From NCBI GenBank assembly GCA_016177805.1, contig JACOUN010000101.1, forward strand, positions 1 to 64,000: a stretch of 64,000 nucleotides of DNA, in the 5' to 3' direction. Shown here in pieces: positions 8,866-16,503 of this stretch (positions are counted from its first letter, which is position 1; the number at the start of each line of letters is the position of its first letter). This DNA is from Rhodocyclales bacterium. Its GTDB lineage: Bacteria > Pseudomonadota > Gammaproteobacteria > Burkholderiales > Rhodocyclaceae. A program made the translations under genes and the position numbers. The notes beneath the pieces are model-generated. The model worked only from the letters and a program-made list of their open reading frames with translations. It searched no databases and had not been told where the DNA came from.

Positions 8866-9438
8866 CTCACCTCGTCCTCTCGTCTTGTCGTGCGACCCGG
8901 TCCGGCAGCCCCGCCGCCCGCATCGCACAGCCCGGCCGCGCCCCAGCGTCACCGCCGCAAAGAATCACCCCTGTGACGCCTTTGCGCAACACCCGCGTAG
9001 GCCACAACGCCATCAAAGCGGCCGCGCGGATTGGTCATCGCTGCAAGAGTATCCCTGGCCCACGCGCGATGAGTGCCAACGGGGTTGCAGTTCGTGCCAT
9101 GGGGTGGGGGTGGCGTGGTGGAGATTGCGTATCGGTTCGGGCGGGTATCGCCTGCATGGGTGGGGTGACGCTATCTTGGGACGCGGAGACGGGTGGGTTG
9201 CTGATTGGTCGCGATGGGCGGCCGGGGTGGCTGCAAATCGGTCGGAACGGCATTCCGAGTCGCGCCGAACGAGTGACCGCAGTGCTATTGACCGCTGCCG
9301 AATTGCGCTCGGCGTCGCGCAGGCGATAACTGTAAGTTCGGGTTCTGCTCAAAGAGCGAAGATCCACCGGGTAGCATGCTTATTGTCAGCTTTCGCGTGG
9401 GGAATCCTCTCTACAACCAAAGCTGGGCTTGCTTGTGG
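8866..9438. other. Junction between liuB and the defence block, no gene recognised
   Basis: About 570 bp. A plus-strand open frame (8973-9329) exists but its predicted protein resembles nothing and lacks a ribosome site. The liuB promoter should lie in the first part. This is the left boundary where core liu genes meet accessory defence genes. I saw no tRNA fragment, integrase or obvious attachment repeat. Confidence 0.5.
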
Positions 9439-10515
9439 TCAAGCATCCGGTTCCACTGAGTCAAAAACACCTTTGGCGAGGCACTCCTCAAGAAACGCGT
9501 TTTTGAGGAAGTTGCACTCCGCATAAGGAGAGTTCTGCGCCTGCCGACCCACTGTCTTCAGATGATCGATTGGATTCCTTCCGTCTTCTTTCCACTCGTC
9601 CAGAACCTGCTGTAGCCAGTACAGACCTCGATTTTTGCCGCAAAGCTCGGCCTTGTACCGCTCCTCGATTCCATACATGTCCGTCCAAGTGCCGATTTCT
9701 TCTTCGACGGCAGCTGGCCCGAAGTGCACGATGATGTCTTCCGGTGTCAGTTTGGCGATGTCTGCATCGCGCAGAGCCACTGTGACCTCGATAGCGATGC
9801 CGGAAGCCGTGTACGGATAGAAGGCCTTGCGCCGCCGCCCAGCAGCATCCAAAGGGTCTTTGCCCTGCTTGTAGCTGGTGTTGCACTCGTGGCAAGCCGG
9901 GACGAGATTGCGGAAATTCGCGGAGTTGAACGGGTAGAGCGACTTGGGCAGATAGTGGTCATAGGCCTCGCGCTTGGTGTGATGCGGCCCCTTAATGTGG
10001 CCGACGCCACAGAACGGGCATATGCCCGATTTGTTTTCGCTCCAGAAGGCATTGTTGTAGTGATCATTGATATCGCCGATCTTTGCCTTCAGCGCGGCCA
10101 GGTCGAGATGTGAGTAGAGGTCCTTGAAGAAGGACTTCAATTGATCCCGCACATCCTTGAACTCGACCGGAAAGTCTCCGTATCGGGCCATTGAGGCGGC
10201 CGAGTCATTTGCGCACACCTTTTCAATATCGTTGTTCGCGCAGTACCACAGGCGGAACTGGTCGATCTGGGCGGGGGTCAGCGCAGCAAAGAGGCTGTAG
10301 ATGCGCTCAACGTGACCAGAGAAGAACTCGGCACCCTTGCTGTCATCGTAGTGAAATGCCGTCATCACCTCGTGCAGATCGGGGTTCGCCTCGAACAATT
10401 CCAAGCCGTATTGGCCGCTCTCGGGTGCCTTGCACCACACCTCGAAAAAGATGAAGTCGATGAACGTCTGCATCTTTTCCATCTGGTGCGGCACATACAC
10501 ATAGGGAAACAGCAT
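9439..10515 (-). CDS. HNH endonuclease, PtuB-like partner of the upstream ATPase
   Basis: A 358-residue protein with a clear HNH nuclease core: CPFC at 166-169, YDHYLPKSLYP at 185-195 (H187 as catalytic base), RNLVPACHECN at 202-212 (N203 plus the second CxxC). The two CxxC pairs would hold a structural zinc. The N-terminal 160 residues are alpha-helical and unrecognised. Its ATG overlaps the ATPase stop by one base (TGATG), which implies coupled translation. An ATPase plus HNH pair is the layout of the Septu defence system (PtuA/PtuB). Here it trails a type I restriction operon, so it may be a restriction-associated relative rather than classic Septu. Last gene of the block. Confidence 0.8.
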   Translation of the reverse strand: MLFPYVYVPHQMEKMQTFIDFIFFEVWCKAPESGQYGLELFEANPDLHEVMTAFHYDDSKGAEFFSGHVERIYSLFAALTPAQIDQFRLWYCANNDIEKVCANDSAASMARYGDFPVEFKDVRDQLKSFFKDLYSHLDLAALKAKIGDINDHYNNAFWSENKSGICPFCGVGHIKGPHHTKREAYDHYLPKSLYPFNSANFRNLVPACHECNTSYKQGKDPLDAAGRRRKAFYPYTASGIAIEVTVALRDADIAKLTPEDIIVHFGPAAVEEEIGTWTDMYGIEERYKAELCGKNRGLYWLQQVLDEWKEDGRNPIDHLKTVGRQAQNSPYAECNFLKNAFLEECLAKGVFDSVEPDA

Positions 10516-12290
10516 CAGCCCTGTCCCTCTCCGTCGCGTTGGTCGAGGATCACCTTGACGAGCAGAATCTTCTCCACCGAATCGCCCAGTTCGCGGTGGA
10601 TGTCGTCGATCAATTCGTCCGAAACGTCACCCGCCTCAAAACGAGTCCGAAAACCTTCCAGCATCGCCTGCGCCCGCCCGCCGATGGTCTCGCGTTTACC
10701 AAAGGTGTTCATCGTGATCTTGTTGATCGAGGCACCCAGCGTGTTGTAGTCGGGATGGGTGATCTGCACCTTGCCGTTATCGGGGTCGCGGTCGAACAGC
10801 AGCACCTTGTTCGGCGTGCAATCTGAGATCAGGAAGGGCGAATGCGTAGTGATCAGCATTTCCTGGCTGACGCCTTCAGGGCCACCCAGGCACTCGCGCA
10901 GCCGGCTGATAAAGCTGGCGCGCCAGTCCGGGTTGAAATGGGTTTCCGGCTCGTCGAGCAGGAACAGACTGTTGGTACCCCGGAACAACAGGCACAGGCC
11001 GAGGCTGTGCAGCAACTGGTGCTCACCATCCGACAGTTCCTTCAGCATCATCGGCTGCGCCACGCCTTGCTTGCTGAAGCGCACAGACTTAAAGCGCATG
11101 ATGCGTTGATCGGATGCCAGCGTCGGCACGGTCTCGCTGACGTAGTGGCTCGTCGAGGTGTACAGGTCGGTCTTGAGCGCTTCGCTGACCGGGTACAAAT
11201 TCAAGGTCAGCAGCACCTGCAGCGCCTGAAACAGGGCCAAGGCTGAGTCGTCGAAATTGTCGCGAAACGCTCTCCTGGTGGCCTCATTGACCCAATAGTC
11301 CAGGATCAAGGTATCGGTGGCCTCATCGTCGAAATGGAGCGTGGCGCAACGTTTCAGCTTCTCGATGATCGAGGTCCGTTCGTCACCGTCCAATCCCCTC
11401 AGCACCTTGAGCCGGTAGTCGCCCGTTTCCGGATCGAGATAAATCGCTTCGTTATCAGCGAAGCGACCGTCCCGAGTCTCGGTTGGCAAGACATACTCGC
11501 CCGAAGTGAACACTTCGACCTGCTGGCGTGTTAATGGAATACTGCGCCGCAAGATGATGCGGAACTCCTTCAACGCCTTGATGCCGACGTCCTCGCGGAA
11601 TGCCCGGAGCGCGACCGCATCCGCATCCTGAAAAAGCAAATTGCATATCAGCATGGCCTGGCTGAAGCCGTTGTCGAGGAAAGCCAGCCGCGTGTCCGGG
11701 CGGCCCGGGTATTGCGATTGGGTGCGCAGACTGTTCCAGTATTCATCCAACTGCACGAAGCGCGTCTTAAAGAACGGCAGGCTGAGAATTTCATTCTCGC
11801 CCGACGAATAGCCCAACACATACTGCGGCAGCAGTATGTCGGCATGGCCGCCCTTGAAGAGTTCATTCGCGTCCGTATCGAAGTCGCCCTGGTTCTCCCA
11901 CTGGAAGCGCACCGACTCGCCGGGGTGCTTCCAAACGCGAACGTTCGCCCATTCCGGGCCACCGGAATGACAGTACTCCACAGGCACGCGAATCAGGTAT
12001 TCCAGCTCGAAGGCGGCGGGTGAAGAATCAAGCGTTTCGTCTTGCAGCGCCTCCGGCAGAAAGTTGCGGCGCACACGCTGAATCTCCAATTGGAAGAAGA
12101 TCGCGGCCAAGACCTCCAGCAGGTTGGATTTTCCGCTACCGTTGCGCCCGGCGCAGACGAACGGGGCGAGGTCATCGTCCCTAGCCAATTCGTCCTGCAA
12201 GCTCCACTCGGTGCGGAAGTAGTGCTCGAAATCGCGGGGCAGGCTGCGAAAGCCATCGGGATCAGTGATTTTGAGGCGAAGCAGCTTCAT
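10515..12290 (-). CDS. AAA/ABC-type ATPase associated with restriction system (PtuA-like)
   Basis: A 591-residue SMC/RecF-like ATPase without an obvious nuclease domain of its own. Walker A is GRNGSGKSN at 48-56, the ABC-type signature LSDGEHQ is at 419-425, Walker B LFLLDEPETH is at 442-451 and the H-loop TTHSPF is at 481-486. The 350-residue insert between Walker A and the signature would form the helical lid. Such ATPases act as sensors or motors for an effector nuclease; the effector is most likely the HNH protein encoded immediately downstream with a one-base overlap. It starts only 3 bp after the hsdS stop. The alternative is an OLD-family ATPase, but no TOPRIM domain is visible. Confidence 0.82.
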   Translation of the reverse strand: MKLLRLKITDPDGFRSLPRDFEHYFRTEWSLQDELARDDDLAPFVCAGRNGSGKSNLLEVLAAIFFQLEIQRVRRNFLPEALQDETLDSSPAAFELEYLIRVPVEYCHSGGPEWANVRVWKHPGESVRFQWENQGDFDTDANELFKGGHADILLPQYVLGYSSGENEILSLPFFKTRFVQLDEYWNSLRTQSQYPGRPDTRLAFLDNGFSQAMLICNLLFQDADAVALRAFREDVGIKALKEFRIILRRSIPLTRQQVEVFTSGEYVLPTETRDGRFADNEAIYLDPETGDYRLKVLRGLDGDERTSIIEKLKRCATLHFDDEATDTLILDYWVNEATRRAFRDNFDDSALALFQALQVLLTLNLYPVSEALKTDLYTSTSHYVSETVPTLASDQRIMRFKSVRFSKQGVAQPMMLKELSDGEHQLLHSLGLCLLFRGTNSLFLLDEPETHFNPDWRASFISRLRECLGGPEGVSQEMLITTHSPFLISDCTPNKVLLFDRDPDNGKVQITHPDYNTLGASINKITMNTFGKRETIGGRAQAMLEGFRTRFEAGDVSDELIDDIHRELGDSVEKILLVKVILDQRDGEGQG

Positions 12291-12293
12291 CTG

Positions 12294-13883
12294 CTAGAAC
12301 GCGCCCCAATCGGAAGGGCGCCTTTGCAGTGACACTCGGTTGCTCGCGTCATCAAATGTCTGCATCAAGACGCCATCCTCCAGGGCAGAAAAAACCAGAT
12401 TCTTCAGTTCATCGTAGTCAGTCAGCTCCAATGCCGACGTTTCGCCTTCGGTTTCCAGCCGTGTTTCCTGCAGTGTCTGCCAAGCTGATTCAAGGAATTC
12501 ACGAGAACCCAAGGCGATATCGGGCGACGAATTTGTCAGATAGCGATTGAACCAGTTGGCGAGCAGCTCACTACGGCTCTCTGGCGGAGCGCTTTGCATG
12601 AGATGGTTGACCACTTCCGTCGGCGTCACCATGCCCTCGCGCAGCGCCAATGGTTCGGTGGCAGGTACTTGATCGACCGGTCGCGGTACCCGAGATAAAT
12701 CCAGTTCGCCCTTGAAGGCTTTTTGGCTGAGGGCACCGTAGAGGTTTTCGAGATCCTTGAGACTTTGCTGGTATCGAGATTTCAGCTGATCGACACATGT
12801 GTGTATGTCGGCGAAACGGCTTTGCAGGCCAATGGGCGGGCGCTTGATCTTGGTTCCCTTGATGATTCCCAAGTTAAGGCCGCTCATGATCGCGCCCCGA
12901 TTCTTGCTGGCGAACTGCTTGAGGACAAACGGGCTGGAGTGGATCGAGTAAGACAAGAACAACGGGTTCGCGACTTCTCGATCCAACGTAATGGCAGCAA
13001 GGTGCTTGGTATTGATGGCCAGGGGAATGTCGTCCGGGATGACCGTCGAGCGCCCGATAGTGCCCATAATCGTGACGATCACGTCACCCGGAAAGATTCG
13101 ATAGCTTTGTAGCTCTTGGTACTTGGCGTTGGAGATGAAACGGCGTTCGCCCCAGGCGAATCGATTCTGTACGGCGTTGTCGATGCCGAGCACCGCAACA
13201 TCGCCTTCCGCAGTGAACTCGCTGTGCAGCAAATTCGAGCCAAACGGCCCCGTTCGCATCGCACCTTTGTGCTTGGCTGCCAGCTCACGAATCTCGACAA
13301 GCGGCCACACCCCATAGTCAGGGTTCGTCGGCCCAAACATCTCCAGAAACACGCTCGTGAGCAGGTCGTCGAGCTCCTGGAGTTGCTGCTTGCGCTGGGC
13401 GATCAGCCCTTCCACCTTGCCGAGCAGATGAGCAATGCGGATTTGATCGTCAAGTTCCGGAAAGGGGATTTCAATTTCAGCCACTTGTGCTGGGCTGGCC
13501 CGAAGAAGTGATCCTCCCACGCCCTTCACAGTCTTCATGAATTGGCGATGAAAACCGTTTGAAATCAAGAAAAGCCGTAGGTACTCGGGGCAGAAATCGT
13601 CGCCCCGGAATTGGATCCATTCGCCAGATGCAACCTGTCGCTTGTCGCTGCGCTCCGGGACGATCCAGCAACGCCGGATATGAGGAACTATTTTTGACAG
13701 CAAGACATCCCGCGGCTCGACGATCTTCTTGGACGAACCAATTCTTTCTCCCTCGACAACCTCTGGACTACCTTGGTCGAATGCGGGAATGCTTAAAAGC
13801 TCAAATACCTCATTTTTGAACTTGGAGGGATCGACTGAGCCGCCCCGTTTCACCATGAATTCATTGAGTTTGCGGAACCTCAT
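12294..13883 (-). CDS. hsdS: Type I restriction-modification specificity subunit HsdS
   Basis: Determines the DNA site recognised by the type I enzyme. The 529-residue protein has two target recognition domains: residues about 1-150, ending in the conserved helix LDDQIRIAHLLGKVEGLIAQ, and about 190-380, ending in the second spacer helix around LKSRYQQSLKDLENLYGALSQKAFKGELDLS. After that comes an extra segment of about 130 residues (from VPATEPLALREG to the end) beyond the normal HsdS length; it is acidic and helical and unrecognised. The start overlaps the hsdM stop as ATGA. The first TRD starts abruptly without the usual leader, so the N-terminus may be short. Confidence 0.93.
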   Translation of the reverse strand: MRFRKLNEFMVKRGGSVDPSKFKNEVFELLSIPAFDQGSPEVVEGERIGSSKKIVEPRDVLLSKIVPHIRRCWIVPERSDKRQVASGEWIQFRGDDFCPEYLRLFLISNGFHRQFMKTVKGVGGSLLRASPAQVAEIEIPFPELDDQIRIAHLLGKVEGLIAQRKQQLQELDDLLTSVFLEMFGPTNPDYGVWPLVEIRELAAKHKGAMRTGPFGSNLLHSEFTAEGDVAVLGIDNAVQNRFAWGERRFISNAKYQELQSYRIFPGDVIVTIMGTIGRSTVIPDDIPLAINTKHLAAITLDREVANPLFLSYSIHSSPFVLKQFASKNRGAIMSGLNLGIIKGTKIKRPPIGLQSRFADIHTCVDQLKSRYQQSLKDLENLYGALSQKAFKGELDLSRVPRPVDQVPATEPLALREGMVTPTEVVNHLMQSAPPESRSELLANWFNRYLTNSSPDIALGSREFLESAWQTLQETRLETEGETSALELTDYDELKNLVFSALEDGVLMQTFDDASNRVSLQRRPSDWGAF

Positions 13884-15550
13884 TCCACCATCCCCTTCAA
13901 CTCAAGCAACTCCCGCACGATACCCCCCTGAAACTTGGCCAGATCGGCCTTGCTCACATCACCCACCTCAGACTGAATCAGTCGATCCAGTATCACGCCC
14001 GGCGGGTCGTACTTCATTTCTTCGAACACGTCTTCACGGTAGCGCGAAAGCGAGAGGTCGTAGTTGTGCTTCTCATCGGCGATCTCGGTGCGCGGCACCA
14101 TGAAGCACTGAGCGGTGCGGTCGGTGTCGGTCTCGATTTTGCGGGCGTGGTAGCGGTCAACGATGTCCTGCAGGTCTCCGCAGCCTTCCTGCTTGCTACG
14201 CTTATCGTCGAGGCTGTAACCGTCGGCGCGCATATCGTAGAACCACACATGCTCGGTGGCGGGTTTGGTCACCTTGTCCTGGGGCCCCCAGACCTTGGTG
14301 AACAACAGGATGGCGGTGGCGACGCCGGCATAGGGCTTGAAGACGCCGCTGGGCAGGGCGATGACGGCCTTTAGGTCGCAGCACTCGACGAGCTGCTTGC
14401 GCAGCGCCTTGAAAGCGCCGGCGGAACCGAACAGCACGCCTTGCGGCACGATGACACCTGCGGTGCCACCCTTCTTGAGCAGGCGGTAGATGTTCTCGAC
14501 GAAAAGCAGCTCGGTCTTGGTGGTGCCGAGGCTGAGCTTGTCGTTGATGTCGCTCTTGTCGATGCTGCCGGTGAAGGGCGGGTTGGCCATCACGATGTCG
14601 TATTCGGCTTCCTGGTTGTAGCTCTTTGACAGGGTGTCCTTGTAGTCGATGTGCGGTTCGTCGATACCGTGCATCATCAGGTTCATGAGCCCGAGGCGCA
14701 CCATGGTGGCGTCGATGTCGTAGCCGTAAAGGGATTCCTGCAGAACAGTCTGGGCCTTGGCGGTGAGGCCGGCGGCCACCGAAGTGCGCACGAAGCCGTC
14801 TTCGTCGGGCGTGAGGTCTTTGGCGCCGGCCTTCTTCGCCAGCCCGGTAACGATGTACTGATAGGCGCCGAGCAGGAAGCCGCCGGAGCCGCAGGCCGGG
14901 TCGGCAATCCTGTGGCCCAGTTGGGGCTGAACCAACTCGGCGATGAGTTTGATGATGTGGCGCGGCGTACGGAACTGACCGTTCTTGCCGGCGGTGGCGA
15001 TCTCGGACAGCAGCATTTCATAGACATCGCCCTGGATGTCCTGGAAGGCCTGGCCTTTTTCCTGCGAGTCCTTCTCCATCACGTCGAAGATCTCGTCGAT
15101 GATCTTCACTGCCTCCACCAGCAGCGCTGGCTTGGAAATGATGAACACGGCGTTCTTCATGTGGTGGGTGAAGTTGGATTCGCTGCCGTTCAAGTCCTTG
15201 AGGAAAGGAAAGACCTTGGCCTGTACATGGAGCAGCATCTCTTCGGCCGGCATGCGTTTGAACGCGCTCCAGCGCAGGCTGGGCTTTGGAATCTCGAATT
15301 GCTTCTGCGCCTTCTTGGTTTTGTCGCGGTGCTCGGGCGGCACCCATTTGCCAACGAACTTGGAGGTGTATTTTTCTCCGGTCCATTCGGCATCGGCCTG
15401 GCGCTTGAGGTCCAGTTCGTCGAGACGCTTCATGAACAGCAGGTAGGTGATCTGCTCGATGGCGGTGAGCGGGTTGCTGATGCCGCCGGACCAGAATTTG
15501 TTCCAAAGCTGGTCGATCTTGCCTTTGAGTTCGGGATTGTTCTGCAGCAT
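13880..15550 (-). CDS. hsdM: Type I restriction-modification DNA methyltransferase HsdM
   Basis: A 556-residue N6-adenine methyltransferase that protects host sites together with HsdS. It has the helical N-terminal HsdM domain (IDQLWNKFWSGGI, ITYLLFMKRLDELD). The GQFRTPRHII lead-in precedes the SAM-binding motif DPACGSGGFL at 217-226, and the catalytic motif IV is NPPF at 323-326 (DIVMANPPFTGSIDKSD). It overlaps hsdS by 4 bp and follows dinD by 66 bp on the same strand. Nothing appears broken. Confidence 0.96.
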   Translation of the reverse strand: MLQNNPELKGKIDQLWNKFWSGGISNPLTAIEQITYLLFMKRLDELDLKRQADAEWTGEKYTSKFVGKWVPPEHRDKTKKAQKQFEIPKPSLRWSAFKRMPAEEMLLHVQAKVFPFLKDLNGSESNFTHHMKNAVFIISKPALLVEAVKIIDEIFDVMEKDSQEKGQAFQDIQGDVYEMLLSEIATAGKNGQFRTPRHIIKLIAELVQPQLGHRIADPACGSGGFLLGAYQYIVTGLAKKAGAKDLTPDEDGFVRTSVAAGLTAKAQTVLQESLYGYDIDATMVRLGLMNLMMHGIDEPHIDYKDTLSKSYNQEAEYDIVMANPPFTGSIDKSDINDKLSLGTTKTELLFVENIYRLLKKGGTAGVIVPQGVLFGSAGAFKALRKQLVECCDLKAVIALPSGVFKPYAGVATAILLFTKVWGPQDKVTKPATEHVWFYDMRADGYSLDDKRSKQEGCGDLQDIVDRYHARKIETDTDRTAQCFMVPRTEIADEKHNYDLSLSRYREDVFEEMKYDPPGVILDRLIQSEVGDVSKADLAKFQGGIVRELLELKGMVE

Positions 15551-15616
15551 GGTGGGGCGATCCTTGGTCGGCAGCGTGACCCGCCGGCGGATTGGGGTTG
15601 TGGCGCGCTTGGCGGC

Positions 15617-16474
15617 CTATTTCTTTGGCGAAGGGAGGATGCCGGATTGTCGGACGAGCTTCTTTTCGTCGGCCTTGACGCGTCGCTCCAGCTTCTTGAT
15701 GTCTTCTTCCGGCGGCAGTTGTTCTGGCTTGATGCCGCGCTGGCCCAGCATGTCGCGCACGCTCTCGTTGTTCTGCACATGCTCGCGGGTGATGGCATGC
15801 TCGCCTTGCAGGTTATCCTGGCTGACGTTGTGGTTGGTGATTTCGGTGGCCAGGTTTTTGGCGGCGATGGTCAGCGTGGGCAGGAAGTCGGCCAGCGGGC
15901 GGGTCTTGGTGATGCCGAAGCGGTCCTTCATGGCCTGGGTGGTGTGACCGCCGAACAGTGCCGCGTCGCCCCTGGAACGGATGCGGGCGAAGCCACTATC
16001 GTCGACCCCGCGCTCGTAGATGTTCTGGGATAACGTCTTTTCGGACTCACGCAGGCGCTCGCGGGCATCCAGCCGAGCCTGCAGGCGCATGCGATCTTCG
16101 ATCAGCTCCTGCTTGCGCGTCTGGATGGCGAAGTAGCTCTGAGCGAAAGCGATGGGTTCCTTGCGTGGGTCGCCGTTCTGCGCAACGAGGTAGCAGGCGT
16201 AACGGGTGAGCATGAAGTCGTCGACAGGCCGCTGGCCGCCCTTGCCGATCTCGATCATTTTCGTGACGCCACGAAAATGATCGTCAACCGGATAACCCGT
16301 TGTTTCGCAAGACTCGATGGCGCGCTGAATCGCCGTCTGAAAGTTCTCCCATCGAGCGTATCCGAGCGGCTCCATGAGATCGCGGGCGAACCAGAACTCG
16401 ATGTTCTCGTCAGGTGTGCGCTGACTGAGGGCGTCAAATCGTTCTTTCATCAGTTGGATGGCACTGGTTTGCAT
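15617..16474 (-). CDS. dinD: DNA damage-inducible protein D homologue
   Basis: A 285-residue relative of E. coli DinD. Recognisable stretches are ENIEFWFARDLMEPLGYARW, QNGDPRKEPIAFAQSYFAIQTRKQELI, GDAALFGGHTTQAMKDRFGI and EQLPPEEDIKKLERR near the C-terminus, all in the DinD order. E. coli DinD is an SOS-induced protein reported to inhibit RecA filament activities. It sits between hsdR and hsdM on the same strand, with gaps of 29 and 66 bp, so it is part of the restriction operon. I saw no clear LexA box (CTG-N10-CAG) directly upstream, so independent SOS control is not supported here. Confidence 0.9.
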   Translation of the reverse strand: MQTSAIQLMKERFDALSQRTPDENIEFWFARDLMEPLGYARWENFQTAIQRAIESCETTGYPVDDHFRGVTKMIEIGKGGQRPVDDFMLTRYACYLVAQNGDPRKEPIAFAQSYFAIQTRKQELIEDRMRLQARLDARERLRESEKTLSQNIYERGVDDSGFARIRSRGDAALFGGHTTQAMKDRFGITKTRPLADFLPTLTIAAKNLATEITNHNVSQDNLQGEHAITREHVQNNESVRDMLGQRGIKPEQLPPEEDIKKLERRVKADEKKLVRQSGILPSPKK

Positions 16475-16503
16475 TCTGTCTCCATGTCGTCTTCCAACCG
16501 CGA

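Noticed and set aside
8973-9329. A 118-residue plus-strand open frame between liuB and the HNH gene
   Set aside because: No ribosome site, no recognisable domain and low-complexity Gly/Trp/Arg composition; treated as non-coding.
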